DNA of 64,000 nucleotides from Bagarius yarrelli (GCA_005784505.1 VCAZ01000134.1:893397-957396); one strand, 5' to 3'. Positions 37,650 through 50,324 are shown, counted from the first letter of the stretch. Numbers and translations are program-made. Notes: generated from the letters alone by a model not told the origin.

Positions 37650-38556
37650 TTTTTTTTTTCAATCCAAGGCAGTGTGTGTCGTCTATGTGTTTTAAAGAGG
37701 GCGCCTGTTTGCGGCGTGTAGCCTCCACATCCACACACAGAAGGAGGAGGATAAACGCACTGGCCGAAAGGACACCGATCGCAGCGCTGGAGTCGCCGAG
37801 ATGCTTCACTCGCCAGCCAGATTAAATCAGTTTCGAGTCAGTCTGTTTGGATATCGATGTGTTGGAGGAGCACTTTTTCAGCTCAGATTGTAATTTTTAG
37901 GATGAATATGAAGACTGAGGAAACATCATCTGAACCAGGAAGGCTGTTAGGGAGCGCCAAGGCGTTCTGAGCACCGTGCTGCGTACCTCAACATGACACT
38001 GCCGAGAATCCCAGGATTTCACATTAGGCTACCATAAAGGCGAAATATAACAGTCTGGCAGTGTCCATGTATTTATGTTTTTCTTCCACGGTGCGATGGG
38101 AATATACGACTGAGGCTTAGGCTAGCGTTTATGGAAAACCCGAAGACATGACATGCACACGAAAAAAAAGGAAACGACATTTTTTGCTTTTTAAATCCCG
38201 TGTTTACATAAGCTAACGAGCCGCTGGCTAAACAAACGAGGCTAGGATTTCGACACGAAACAGAGTTCTTTTTTTTTGCATTATTTGCCCAGACGTACCC
38301 GTTTTGTTTAATAATTCGGGTTTTTTTTTAAACATAATATTTTTTCCAGGTCGGTTATTGGTAGACGAGTGGGATCACAGATTTGGATTCCTGTTTAATT
38401 TTCTGAACGGGCTGTGCCATTGAAAAGAAGAATTTGCATCTTTATTTTTATTTTTTTTAATGTTTTTGGTTCTTGACAACTGCAACAAGCTCCTGTTTAG
38501 GCCTGCTCTCCAAGCCAAAGCCATTGTGTTTGAGGACAACCTATAGGGATCTCCAG
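37650..38556 (+). promoter_or_regulatory. Putative gpr173 promoter and first non-coding exon
   Basis: A CpG-rich region (for example GGCGCCTGTTTGCGGCGTG at about 37700, and CGCCGAGATGCTTCACTCGC) lies 4-5 kb upstream of the gpr173 CDS in the same orientation. A consensus donor, ATCTCCAG/GTAGAA, occurs after 38556, and a matching acceptor (CTCTGTTGTAG) precedes the coding exon at 42443. An intermediate exon after the acceptor TCTTTTCTCTCAG at about 38985 is possible. No cDNA evidence is available, so exon limits are guesses. Confidence 0.4.
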
Positions 38557-38984
38557 GTAGAAACTCCATCTCGGCCTCACATTTATCACTCTCCTCCGAA
38601 TATTGCCATCATTAAATTAATATAGGTTAATTAGAATAACCTTTCATCCTATGCGTTAATATCATACAGGTTTGGATAGAATTCTTAACACTTCAAGGAT
38701 AGACAAAGTAGCATAATCTCTTGTCGCATAGGCAATGATATTAGGTATCTCTTTGTGGGGGAAAAAAAGAAGTCTGATGGTTATTTCAGCGTAAAACGCA
38801 CACGGCTGCTGTATTGCATTGTGAACCCATAGAAGGAGACACGTCGCTTTAAACCCGAGAGAATTCAGCATAAACCCTATCAGTATGACTCGTTTGCACG
38901 TATGTCCAGGTCGTTTGCGCTTTTGTGTAGGCAGCTTTACGAATTAGCACTATCTTCTTTCCTCTGATCTTCTCTTTTCTCTCA

Positions 38985-39380
38985 GAAATTCATCATTCTA
39001 ATCGCATTCATCATGAAACCGAGCATCAGCCGCAGGTTGGACCCACGTAAACTCGGCGTTAATGTTGTAAATGGCGCATCAAGCGCAATGCCCACACAAA
39101 ACCCAAACGCACACTAAGATATAGTGAAATGGCCTAATGAGATCTTCCCTTTTTCACCATTTTCTAACCGAACGGTAGGTATGGGACCGTGGGAGTGATT
39201 GTGTCTGCTTTTGGTTGGTGAATTCCGTGTCGCCTGCTCCTCCCATAGTCAGATCCGTTAGCCGCACTCAATCTGCTGTTGCTATCCAGCCTTTAACGAT
39301 AGCGCGGCCTTCTGTCTCCATACCGAACGACCACCAGTCCACCGACTCCTCCCTGAAGAGAGACATGATTTAAGTCGCTA
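38985..39380 (+). other. CpG-containing block, possible second 5' exon or promoter
   Basis: It follows a strong polypyrimidine tract and acceptor. The segment carries many CpGs up to about 39350. It includes a 34-codon ORF (39013-39117, MKPSISRRLDPRKL...). It could be an alternative gpr173 first exon, and the short ORF may be chance. Confidence 0.3.
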
Positions 39381-40570
39381 TTACTATAAGGCATTTCAGT
39401 CTAGCCAGACTACACAAACAGAGAGTCGGCAAAAACCCGGATAATTGCAGATATGATGCGTTATAGCGCCATTATAAGCAGGCAATACCTGTTAACATAC
39501 TGTATCATAGGGTTGGCTACGATTTATGATAGGAATCATTTTAGCTGTTTTCTTATATTATTATTTGGTAAAAATTTACACTAAAGTTTTATGAAGCTTA
39601 AGTTGTCACCGGTGCTTATGCTTGAGGTTGGGAGGGATCTGTAAACATGTCTAATAAACTAATATATTACATTATAAATATATAATGTACATTATAAGTA
39701 AATATAATATAATATAATATAATAACTATACAAAGTCATATAACTGTTAAAATAATAAGTCAGTGCCTAACATGTTTTTTTTATTTTAGTAGATAGTATT
39801 GATACATAAACTGGTCTATTTTATGGTTATTTGGATATTTTTATGTTTATATACTGAAGGGTGGACTGATGTTTATGTAACCATGCGATAAAATACTTTG
39901 TTGCAAAATTAACAAATTCTATGTTTTAAAGATAAGCTTTCTTCTCATATCCTCTACATAAATTTAATAGCTGTCTGTTATACAAATAGAAGAAATGAAT
40001 TCGGATATCTAAATATTATAGATGGCAGTAACACCTGTTGCAAACAGTGTTTTAACTTTTAAAGGATTCTCTGTAAAAAAAAATTAAAAAACACTCTAGT
40101 ACCTCTGTACAACTTATAAGTCATGATAAAAAACAACAAAATAATAATTCTGCAACAATAAATATCCAGTATTCGGATCCCAGTATCTGTTATTCGACAA
40201 AATCCTGACATTCATTTTTGATTTTCTAAACACAGCTTTATTAGTATGCAGGTCATAAAGTTCTATATATAAAATATAGTCTATAATTGCTATTTAGAGC
40301 TATAACATAAGCTTTGTGTTGCCTATTTTAGACAAATATTGTTTTTTTGAACAGAATTGATATTCAGGTGGTGATAATAAATGACTAATCTGCTACTACA
40401 CAAAAACAAAACAGTCTTTTTTTCCTTTCCTGATGAGCAACCACCCCACCCCCCGCCTCACCACATACAAATTCGAAAGCATTAAGTTGTTCGAAGACGC
40501 ACCACACCACACACTCAGACACACACACACACACACACATACATGCACTGCACGAAGTCAGAAGGATCCT

Positions 40571-40583
40571 GTAGCTTAGCAAC
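40571..40583 (+). promoter_or_regulatory. X-box-like motif 1
   Basis: GTAGCTTAGCAAC differs by one base from the RFX X-box consensus GTNRCC-N-RGYAAC. The following sequence (TAATTGCTGTAACAGA) is similar to that after motif 2. Confidence 0.4.
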
Positions 40584-40955
40584 AAGCTGCTGTAATTGCT
40601 GTAACAGAAGTACATTAGTATGACTGCTTTAAAACAATAGGTTGTTCTCTGTCCTTTTGGAGGCTGACGCCTTGCAAAAATCGCAAATAATTGCAGACCT
40701 CTCTGAGGTAACATATCTGGTAGCCATTCATGGAAATGGTCAGTGGAGCAGGGGGAGCTATGTCAGTATACAGGCCAGTATTTTTTCCATGTTAGTATAC
40801 ACCATCTCTCGACCGTTTCTTTGTTTTCTTGTTTGGATCTTAGCTACAACTTAATGGTTTTTCAGCCTCAGTGTAGATCATGTGTGATTAGCTTCCCCTC
40901 ACCTCTCTTTCCACAGAGATACCTACATTCAACAGGAAACGTGATGTTAGGTGTT

Positions 40956-40968
40956 GTAGCCTAGCAAC
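40956..40968 (+). promoter_or_regulatory. X-box motif 2 (full consensus match)
   Basis: GTAGCCTAGCAAC fits GTNRCC-N-RGYAAC completely. It lies in non-repetitive sequence 1.7 kb upstream of the gpr173 coding exon. The 3' flank TAATCGCTGTGACAGA resembles that of motif 1, so the two sites may derive from a local duplication. Confidence 0.45.
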
Positions 40969-42442
40969 AAGTGAGGTAATCGCTGTGACAGACTAGTTGC
41001 TGGCATGCCATGTTGCATGTGGTGGGAACAGCTGATCTGCTCAGTACAGAGAGCAAGGCAGATGATGTTCCTCAGCATGCTACAACAGCTGCTTACAGGA
41101 GCCCTGCTTTTCCCTTTCAGAAGACTATTTATTGATTCATGTTTACAAGTGACGTGTACAAATGTGTAGCTCCTGATCCCCTAGGTTTTGGAGAAATGTC
41201 AAATTTTGGTAACAATCTCTCAGTTTTGGATATACATCCAAAAGTAAGGTGTGCAGCACCATTGTAAATCCCAAAAAGTTAACTTTTCTGGTGTACTATT
41301 TTAAGTACCGTATGTTTAAGGTCTGGAGGTGTGTTATCCATATTTTTTTTCTTCCTGACCTGCTTTCTGTTTGGCAGGACTTAAATCTGGCTAATTTTAG
41401 CAAGGAATCATGGAACCACAAAAAGATCAATGAGCTTACCTGATTCAGGTAGGAAATAAAACTCTAGACTTGCAGGAGTGCTTAAGCATAGATATATAAT
41501 ATCTATAACAAAAAAATTAGGCCATTACATAAAAAATATAATAACAAACGTATGTCCTGTTTTTGTAGACATTAAGAATTAAAGAGAATGGTCTTGATTT
41601 TGCAGGTCTACACAAAATGAATTAGCCTTAGGATGTCAACTGAGGATCCAAAGAAATAAAATTTGTAATGTTTTACAATAGACACTACTCCTTAGTACAG
41701 GACCTTTAAAAATCAATTAATTTTACTATATACCCATCACTAGTTGTGGACGACAGTCCATCTTTCTGCATACGTGGGTTAATAGTCTGAATTTGCAGCA
41801 GGTAATGTTGTTTAAAGTAAAGATACAAGTGTGTGAACTGCAGTTTTGGTGGACAAAATGGTGGCTAATTTGTAGTGTATAATGGGGTGCTAGCTATTGT
41901 TGGATAAGCAAAAAAGGCTAGCAAGTAATATATGGTCCCCATGGATGCAGTACAGAGAAGAATTGTATGTCTTAGTAGGAAAGTAAGGAATTATTTGAAT
42001 CATTAGAAAAGTATTATATTATACATAAAACAGAGGGAAAATTTTGAAAGGTCATTATTCATCCTGAAAAATATTCTGGACATTCAGTCACCTTATTATA
42101 GTGTCGCTATCAAATTTGGGCCTTTAAAAAATGTCAGGTTTGGCCCACTACTACTGTTATTTGCACTGTTACAAATACAACAGATCTCTGAGGGCCCTCA
42201 AAGTGTGTAGGCACTTAAAATTTAGGAAATTAGGAACTTAACCCTTCCTTAGTGGCGGCCCTGGTCTTTGTAGATGCAATGTAGTGTCATTTGTTGTAAA
42301 CAGTGCTTTCAAATTCTTGGAAAAATGGTTCTTTAAAGGTTCCTTCAATAACTAACATTAACAGTAGGTGTTTGAAATGAGTTTTAATAAATCTATGTGT
42401 CAAATTAACCTTTATTTTAAACAGTATTTTACTCTGTTGTAG

Positions 42443-42689
42443 GTGTTGTGAAAGGTCAGGAGGGGAGACATTTTTGAAATGGAGCTCCAAGGAGAACTGT
42501 GCAAAATAAGGCAATGCAGAACCAGCCTCTCCTGTTCCATGTGAGACAACCAAGAGAGGCAACCACGTGGACGAAAGACAGCTCAACCGGAGGAGGTGGA
42601 GGAGGTGGAGGTGGTGGAGGAGGTGATAGTAACGGAGGTGTTGGTTCTAAAGAAGAGGACAAAGCTCTACAATCAGAGCAACAAGAGGT
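42443..42689 (+). other. gpr173 5' leader in the coding exon
   Basis: The exon starts after the acceptor CTCTGTTGTAG. The leader holds two upstream ORFs: one at 42479-42544 (21 aa), and one from the ATG at 42514 to 42768 (84 aa) that overlaps the gpr173 start codon. A GGA/GGT repeat at about 42593-42625 would give a poly-glycine run in the second. In the gpr173 frame there is a TAA at 42648-42650. Confidence 0.6.
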
Positions 42690-43850
42690 ATGGGCAACGG
42701 AAACGAGAGTAGTGATGGGTCCCACAACCCCTTGGCAGCTGTTGTGGCTACTACAGGTGGCACAGTGAATGGGTCTTCATCAGCTGTATCCACTTACATC
42801 AAGCTTGTCCTGCTTGGGTTGATCATATGCATCAGCCTGGTGGGCAACCTGGTGGTATCTTTGCTGGTATTAAGGGACAGAGCCCTACACAAGGCTCCAT
42901 ATTATTTCTTATTGGATCTTTGCTTGGCTGACACAATTCGGTCAGCTGTCTGCTTCCCCTTTGTACTGGTGTCAATCAAGAATGGCTCAACCTGGACCTA
43001 CAGTGTACTCAGCTGCAAGGTGGTGGCTTTCATGGCCGTGTTGTTCTGTTTCCATGCAGCCTTTATGCTGTTCTGCATTAGTGTCACGCGTTACATGGCC
43101 ATTGCCCACCATCGGTTCTACTCTAAGCGTATGACCTTCTGGACGTGCGTTGCTGTAGTGTGTATGGTCTGGACACTGTCAGTTGCTATGGCCTTTCCAC
43201 CTGTATTTGACGTAGGTACTTATAAGTTTATCCGTGAAGAAGATCAGTGCATTTTTGAGCACCGTTACTTTAAGGCCAATGACACACTAGGATTCATGCT
43301 TATGCTAGCTGTGCTTATTCTAGCCACTCATGTGGTCTACATGAAGCTCTTGCTCTTCGAGTACAAGCACCGTAAGATGAAGCCCGTACAGATGGTACCT
43401 GCCATTAGCCAAAACTGGACCTTTCATGGGCCTGGAGCCACTGGTCAGGCAGCAGCCAATTGGATTGCAGGTTTCGGCCGAGGCCCAATGCCACCTACCC
43501 TGTTGGGTATCAGGCAAAACTTGCACAACCAGAATCGACGGCTACTAGGTATGGAGGAGTTCAAGGCAGAGAAGCAGCTTGGCAGGATGTTTTATGTAAT
43601 CACCCTGTTTTTTTTGGTGCTCTGGTCACCATATATTGTGGCCTGTTACTGGCGGGTTTTTGTGAAAGCATGTACCATCCCACACCGGTACCTCTCCACT
43701 ACAGTGTGGATGAGTTTTGCCCAGGCAGGAGTGAACCCCATTATATGCTTTTTCCTTAACAAAGACCTCAAAAAGGGTTTACTGGCCCATTTGCCTCCTT
43801 GTTGCAGAACTAAACCTCAACTACCCCGTGAGCCTTACTGTGTTATGTAA
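42690..43850 (+). CDS. gpr173: Probable G-protein coupled receptor 173 (SREB3)
   Basis: Orphan class A receptor of the SREB family (GPR27, GPR85, GPR173), mainly expressed in brain, acting in the plasma membrane. The intact 386-aa single-exon CDS has seven membrane helices (about 36-60, 71-93, 107-129, 149-171, 199-221, 299-320, 337-357). There are N-glycosylation sequons at N5 and N27, a TM3-ECL2 disulfide pair C109/C187, TRY (133-135) in place of DRY, and NPIIC (349-353) in place of NPxxY. The third loop contains the nearly invariant SREB3 block QMVPAISQNWTFHGPGATGQ (234-253), and the tail ends REPYCVM as in mammalian GPR173. The N-terminus is about a dozen residues longer than I recall for human (373 aa). 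The start is fixed by an upstream in-frame TAA and a good Kozak context (GGTATGG). Nothing else nearby depends on it. Confidence 0.96.
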   Translation: MGNGNESSDGSHNPLAAVVATTGGTVNGSSSAVSTYIKLVLLGLIICISLVGNLVVSLLVLRDRALHKAPYYFLLDLCLADTIRSAVCFPFVLVSIKNGSTWTYSVLSCKVVAFMAVLFCFHAAFMLFCISVTRYMAIAHHRFYSKRMTFWTCVAVVCMVWTLSVAMAFPPVFDVGTYKFIREEDQCIFEHRYFKANDTLGFMLMLAVLILATHVVYMKLLLFEYKHRKMKPVQMVPAISQNWTFHGPGATGQAAANWIAGFGRGPMPPTLLGIRQNLHNQNRRLLGMEEFKAEKQLGRMFYVITLFFLVLWSPYIVACYWRVFVKACTIPHRYLSTTVWMSFAQAGVNPIICFFLNKDLKKGLLAHLPPCCRTKPQLPREPYCVM

Positions 43851-46800
43851 AAGTGTTTATTTAGGTCTGTTAGAATTTTCTTTTTTTCTGTTTGGGCAGG
43901 TTCAGTAAGAAAGTTAACATGGTTTAATAAGGTATTTTCGAAGATGGATGCACGAGGGATGAATTTATTCATTGTAAGGTTCTTTTGTTGTTTTATTTTT
44001 TTTGCTGTTATTAAGGAAAAGGGTTCAGGGCTAAAATGTGAGGCACTAAATCAAATACAAATATGTTTTGAGTAAGAGTGCTCATTTCCTAAAGCCTTGA
44101 TGATATCATTCTGAAGACAAAATTTGTTTTCCATAACCAACCATTGTTGGTAATGAGTGTATAAGTATCAGACATTTGATTGAGCAGTGAGAGTTGTTGA
44201 ACATGACATTAACATTACTTTAGTATTTCAGTGATCATGTACCATTAAGCTTCAAAACTTCTCGTAATTTTTATTTGAAATTCTTACTGCTTAAAATTGC
44301 GTATATAATAGTAATTTAAAAAAGTATTTGCATGTATTTCTTAAAATCTAAAAGTGCCAAAAAATAAGATTTGAAATGCAAATTTGAAATGTTCATGCAA
44401 ATTTAGGAAAAACAACAGGTTCTGTTATTTTCCCTAAAACACTTTGATTTTGGAGGTTTAAAGATACAGAAAATACCTGTACTTGAGGAAAAAGTTTGAT
44501 TTTTTTTTATCTTTGAACTTTAATAGACTGTAATCGCATTTATCTCCGTCTCATGATTGATCATAATTCCCCGTCGTATATTCATAAAATATTTTCCACT
44601 GATGAAAGTGTTTCAGATGATGAAAATGGCGAGTTCCTGTAGGATGTGGTTGCTCAATCCATGAGTCATACGTTAATATCAAAACAGAAACTTTAAAATT
44701 GCAAAGTCTATATAACAGAAATAACCATCTGAAAAGCAGTTGAAATTTTTTGCCTGCTTTTGATGTTCTGGGAAAAAAAATCCCCAAATTGGATGAATCT
44801 ACTAATCGACGTGAAACCGAGATTTCAGTCTTTGCTGATGATGATTAACAGTGCAGAATTACCAGTTTCGAAGTCACGGCACTGCGTGTGTAACAGTTTT
44901 CTACAGGTTTTTAAAATATGTATCATAAAAAAAAATACGGAAAGCTTTTAGTTCAGTTGCATTATTAAATTCAGTGAGATGTGACGTCTAAAAAAAGACC
45001 ACAAGTAAAGCAACCACATATGAATGATTGATTCCGAGGTTGTAACATATGAAACTTGTAAGTAAACTGGTAATATTTACAAACACCAATATTTTAAATG
45101 AAGAAGAAAAAATCAGACATAACATATTCGTTTCTAATGTTGCAGGAATACGTGATCCAAGAGAAAAAAAAATGTGAATGGTGATATTCTGATTAATTGG
45201 CCTAATTTTGGACGATGCCTGAAACAGGAAGCAAATAGCTTATTGTTTATTTTTTTTCAAGTGGTGGTAGGGTGGATGTGGTAGGTGTTAGGAAAAGGGA
45301 AAAGATTGTCGATGATGTAGACAGAGACACGGCGATTGTAATATTTAGCTGAATGTTACAGAGAGCAAGAAAATTGACTTTGTATGAAGTATTCAAGGTC
45401 AGCTTTGGGTACTTTAATTTCTTTCTGCTCTGATTTTTGCAAGCTTAAAATAATAATAATAATAATTTTTTTAAAAACTGCCCAAATATCAACTGGAAAC
45501 TGAATAGCATCTACACCAAGATCTGAATCCACCCACCCACTACTAAAATAAGAAACCAAGGTATTATTGTTCTTTGCATCTATTGCCTTAGACTAATATG
45601 AAGGTTTAATATTATTAATGAAAAGAGGATTTGACAGCTTTATGCCTCTAAAGACGTTGAGGGTTGAGTTGAGGGTGGGTTGAATGCTGGGGGGAAAAAA
45701 AACAACACTGTGTCTTTGCTGACTATTGAAGGACATTCTTCACGCCCCGTCACAACCACACAACCGAGGTCAAGAAGAAACATGCATCAAAAACGGCACT
45801 AAACGAGCTGGAAACTATTTGCCAAATTGTGACACTAATGTGTACAGTTTTGCACAGTTCAAAGGAAAGACTTGAATTCCAAAACTTGATTTTCGAGTGG
45901 AATTAAAAGGAACTTCCTTCATTCTTGTGAAATTCTTTAAGACATTTTTGGGTTTTTTTTCCTTTCCTTCTTCTTTGAGGGTGGGAGAGAAGAACACAGG
46001 TTGGTAATATTGTGTGTATGTTCATATGTTGAAAGAATCAGGAAGAAAAAAAGAAAAAAAGAACAAGTGCTCATATCAGTGTTTGGGAGGGAGGGCATGT
46101 GGGCGGGTGTACGGTGAACAATTTTTTTTGTAACAAGCAAAAATGCCTGGTAGAACATTTTTTTAAGTTGCTTCAGGCATTCTATCTTTTGTAAAATAAC
46201 TGTGACCTCTGTGTGATTTCCTGTGTATTATATGGACTATGGACTAACATCAAACTTTGGGGAGGGAGAGGGATGGACTCTTGGTTATCATCTTTTTACC
46301 ACGCATGTGTGAGTGATTGTTTATGCCAAGTATGAATGTGATGAGGAATTGGGAAAGGGGGAGGGATTTGCTAGGGATAAAGCCACATCAAGCATGGTAT
46401 GGTCAGAGTTGAACAACCTAATGAAAAATATCACTCCTACTGTTGATCAAGTGTATATATTTCTTTTATTCAAGAAATTAAGCCAAATTGCATTTAACAT
46501 CAACATAAAACTAACCTAAAAACCAGGAGGACTAGAATTAACTGATTTACTTTATAAAAGTACCACACACAAGAACCCAGGGTAAGTAACTAAAGTGGTA
46601 GCTCGGTGGGTTCTGTTCTATAGGTGTATATAATGTGAAATAATTGCTTGAAGGAAGCTCTAAATTCAATTTGTGACATTTCCAGTAGATTTAAGGCTGT
46701 AAACCACACAATTCCCACAACTGTTATCTCTCTAATTGTCTGCCAATTTCTTTCTCACACCGACTACAAGGAATAAATGAAAGAATAATTAACATGCAAA

Positions 46801-47740
46801 TGAACAGACAGGGATTCGATTCACAAATGAATATTTATAGGCATCAAATTTGGTTATTTTTATTATTGTCAGTGCAAAGATCATAAATGCAGTTTAAACC
46901 TCTTCTTGGTTTAAATCTGCATGATCATTTATTATTAGGATTCATTTTCAGGCTGGGATTAAATTCAGTCTTTCAGTTTTTTTCCGAAACGCATTTAGAT
47001 TTTTAAGTACCAATTTAAAAAAAAGATAAACAAAAAAGCAAAAACAAATACATAACACTGTGTTGCCAAGCTTTGTCTAAGCATTTTCTGGATTTATAAA
47101 ATTCTTATTTTATAAATTAAGTGCCTGTCTTGGATGTTTTATTCGCCATTTATTTGACTGGTTGATTGTCCCAAATACGCAAGTTCTTATAAAATTATTC
47201 CTTCTTTTTAAATAACAAACAAATACTCTGAGGAGATTTCACCAGCTGTCTATCACAGAGGACAAAAAAAGTGAACAAACTAATAAGACAACTTTCCAGT
47301 GAAATTTTCCATTTCCTTGATCAACTCCGGAGTCAGATTTTTCATACGCGTTTAATAATGAACGATGAGAAAATGAGCGAGTATGTTGAGTTTGATTTCA
47401 GATTTAGATAACATGTTCTGTAAATTAAAGGGTTTTCCCCCTGTCATGACAATAAAAGTTTACTTTTGTTGCGTTTTGGACTGCAAACCTGGTGTGAACT
47501 TTGTTACAAGGGCAATACATCCTCACCCAGCATTCATAGAGTTTAATGGTTTAAATGGTACAGTGCAAAATAATAAAGGTAACAGAAGTGGTGTACTTGA
47601 AAAAGTACAGAATGTTATCTTTCTTTTTCTTTAATTCTATGTATTTAGATGATTTAATTAATATAGAAAGTAATATCAGGGAATAAAGGTTGAAAGATTT
47701 AATTTTCCTTACTTAAAATATTAGTGGCTCTTTAAATAAT
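43851..47740 (+). other. gpr173 3' UTR and following intergenic DNA
   Basis: AT-rich sequence without supported ORFs. The SREB genes usually have long 3' UTRs, so a large part may be transcribed. I could not choose a polyadenylation site with confidence. One AATAAA is at about 46772. No repeat family was recognised before 47745. Confidence 0.4.
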
Positions 47741-47744
47741 ATAA

Positions 47745-48002
47745 TATTCACTTTATTGTCATTGTGCAAGGTACATGTACAGAGCCAATGAAATGCTTTT
47801 TTCGCATATCCCATCTTGGTAGGTTGGGGTCAGAGCACAGGGTCGGCTATGATGCAGTGCCCCTGGAGCAGGAGGGGTTGAGGGTCTTGCTCAAGGACCC
47901 AACGGTGGTTGACTTGCCGGAGGTGGGGCTTGAGCCCAGGTGTTTCTGGTCTTCAGATTAACAACTCAGCACCTTAACCATTTGAGCCACCACTGCCCCC
48001 TT
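47745..48002 (-). repeat. Dispersed repeat of a second tRNA-like type
   Basis: CACTTTATTGTCATTGTGCA at one end and GAGCCACCACTGCCCCC at the other bracket a GC-rich segment containing GGGGCTTGAGCCCAGG, which is a box-B-like complement. It differs from the main SINE but is a pattern familiar from fish genomes. Confidence 0.55.
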
Positions 48003-48149
48003 CCAATCATTATTTAAGTAAAGGAAGGAATAAAAGGCTAAAAAAAGAATTAAAGAAATTTGAAAAAAATGGGTAAAGCTTCTAAAAGTGGCTTGCTAAA
48101 AAACAGGAGGGGGGGAATTGGGAAACAAAAAAAAGAAACAAGAAAAAAA

Positions 48150-48960
48150 GAGAAATTAGATTGCAATTAGATTTGTCATTGAAATGTGTCTAAATGTAGT
48201 AAACAAGTGTTCTAACACAGTGATGCCTTGCTCACAAAAACAAATTTGGGAAACTAAAAAAAAGAAAGAAAAGAAAGCAGCATGAATAGGGCTTATAACC
48301 TTGTTATACTTCATCACTAATGCTTGATTATGAGACTAAGATGAGATTTCTGCCAGACTACATTAGGTGCTGCAATACAGAACTGGCACTATAAAAATAA
48401 TTTTCACTAAATCAGAAAAGAGACACTATATAATTGAACCTAACGTCGAAACTGCAGGATATTTCGGAAGAGGACTTTGTCAGTGTGACGGTCCGTTGTC
48501 GCGTACCGCAAGAACTAACAACCTTTGACTCTGCTAATAATGTTTTTTACATTTATTATTCAGTGATATGCGATTTACAGTGACCCAAATCAAATTCGTA
48601 CCCGATTTTGATCTTCATATAAATTATATATGTTATTTTTCTTGGACATGGTTGTATAAACTGTGTACTATCATCCTACGATAGGCAGTGGAACCACAGT
48701 ACCTCTAAATGTAATACAGCAGCAGTTTATAGCAAGATAAATGGATTAATGAAACATCTACGCATGTGATTTCCACACAGCCTTTATTTAGCGGTTTTTA
48801 CTACAAAGTTAATCTGCATTTGCTCGTCTTTACACTTTCTCCACACCGTTGCATTGAGGTGTTTTGAACAAAATGTTATGCCCCAGTTTTGACTTTACGT
48901 TACTTTATGTACGTGCCTAATAAAACAGCCTGAAAACAAAAACAGGAAAAGCAAAGATCA
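48150..48960. repeat. Duplicated block, copy A
   Basis: Shared landmarks with 50325-51530 are GATTTGTCATT, CACTAATGCTTGATTATG, TACGATAGGCAGTGGAACCA, CAGCAGCAGTTT and TTTGACTTTACGTTACTTTA, in the same order and orientation. Identity is high in patches with many small indels. No coding potential was found. Confidence 0.8.
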
Positions 48961-49111
48961 AAATGTACTGTACAGTATAAGTGAGGGTTATTTTTTAGAA
49001 ATGGTTGTCTTTAAATTTATTATTTGAAAAGAAGAATATTAAATAGTAGACTGATTGTGATTTTGCAAAAATGAGACAAGAAATGACAGTAAATAGGTTA
49101 TAATCCTGTTT

Positions 49112-49170
<59 letters not shown>

Positions 49171-49230
49171 TCAGTTACTTAGATAGACAGACAGACAGAC
49201 AGATAGATAGACAGATAGATAGAGATAGCA
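49112..49230. repeat. (GATA)n/(GACA)n microsatellite
   Basis: About 14 GATA units, then mixed GACA/GATA units, then a short (AT)n. Confidence 0.9.
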
Positions 49231-49269
49231 TATATATATATATATAATATATATACATATATGTGTGTG

Positions 49270-49560
49270 TACATTATAAATAAATTGTCCAGAGTGAAGC
49301 AGAACTGCAAGATGGTGAAGAGTAGTGAGACATTAGTGTCCTAGCGGTTTAGAAGATTTATGGTTGTGAGGGAAAAACTGTCCTGGAACATACTAGTTCT
49401 GGTGCGGACAGAGGTGTGTATCTCCTCCTTAAAAAGTTTGTGGCTTGGGTGGGAGGAGTCTGATGATTTTTGTCCTCGGCAATGGCTCAATGGTAGGTAT
49501 AGTCAGGGTGCCGATGATATGTTGGGTGGTTTTTATGACCCTTTGCAGTTAAAGTTAGAG
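49270..49560. repeat. Fragment of a dispersed fish repeat
   Basis: ACTGTCCTGGAACATACTAG and GTTTGTGGCTTGGGTGGGAG resemble a repeat that I recall as frequent in teleost genomes. It is moderately diverged and lies next to the GATA microsatellite. It lies between the two copies of the duplicated block. Confidence 0.45.
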
Positions 49561-50324
49561 GTTAAAATTAAGGCTAATTGAATTTGATTTTGCTAAAAAT
49601 AAAATCTTTAAATGCTAGATTTGAAAAAAAGCTAATGTTTTTTACTGTAAACTGCTGTGTATATGTGCGCTATGGTTTTTATCTCAGCCAACTTAAACAC
49701 GGTTTAAAATTTGATGATTGCCTTGATTTAACATTTGTTAAAGAGAAGCTAGTTGCATGGAAAAAGGGGAAAAAGCCAAAATCTTAAAATGTTGTTAAAA
49801 TTCAAGCTACACATTTTTCTAACAATCCACACATGATAAATAATAATTAAAGTTAAATTACCTGCTTAAACAATAAAAAATGAATCAATATTTGAACTAA
49901 AATAAAGAAAAAAAACATGTAAATGGGAATTTAACCAACACCAATTCACCATGCCATCTGTGTAAGGGTAGTGATGTCCAAGCTCTGTGTCCATATGACT
50001 GAGCTCAGCTTCTAGCATCACAGACTCCGCACTTGGATCCTTGATAAACCCACCGACTATACTAACTGCCAGAAAGAAGCCTACACTCGGCCAAAGTCAA
50101 AAGCACGCTGTGAAAGTGCTGTAGCGCAAAAAGCAAAGGATTCAAAAAAAAAAATTGAGTTTGGACAGACATGGAGGAGGAGAAATGCACTAACTGAAAG
50201 ATAGGAACAGTTCAGATAAGATGACATAAAGCTTAACAGAGCTGACTGACTTAAACTCAGACCCCAGAGGAAGTTTTTTGTTGAATGACCATGTCGAAAC
50301 CATGTGTTGTAGTGTTATTTTTGT

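Noticed and set aside
37390..37809. 139-codon minus-strand ORF with a signal-peptide-like start (MKHLGDSSAAIGVLSASAFI...) antisense to the gpr173 5' region
   Set aside because: After the first 40 residues it becomes Lys/Asn-rich low complexity from AT-rich DNA, shows no family resemblance, and overlaps the likely gpr173 promoter.
42456..42725. Minus-strand proline-rich ORF opposite the gpr173 leader
   Set aside because: The poly-proline run is the complement of the GGA/GGT repeat and there is no other support.
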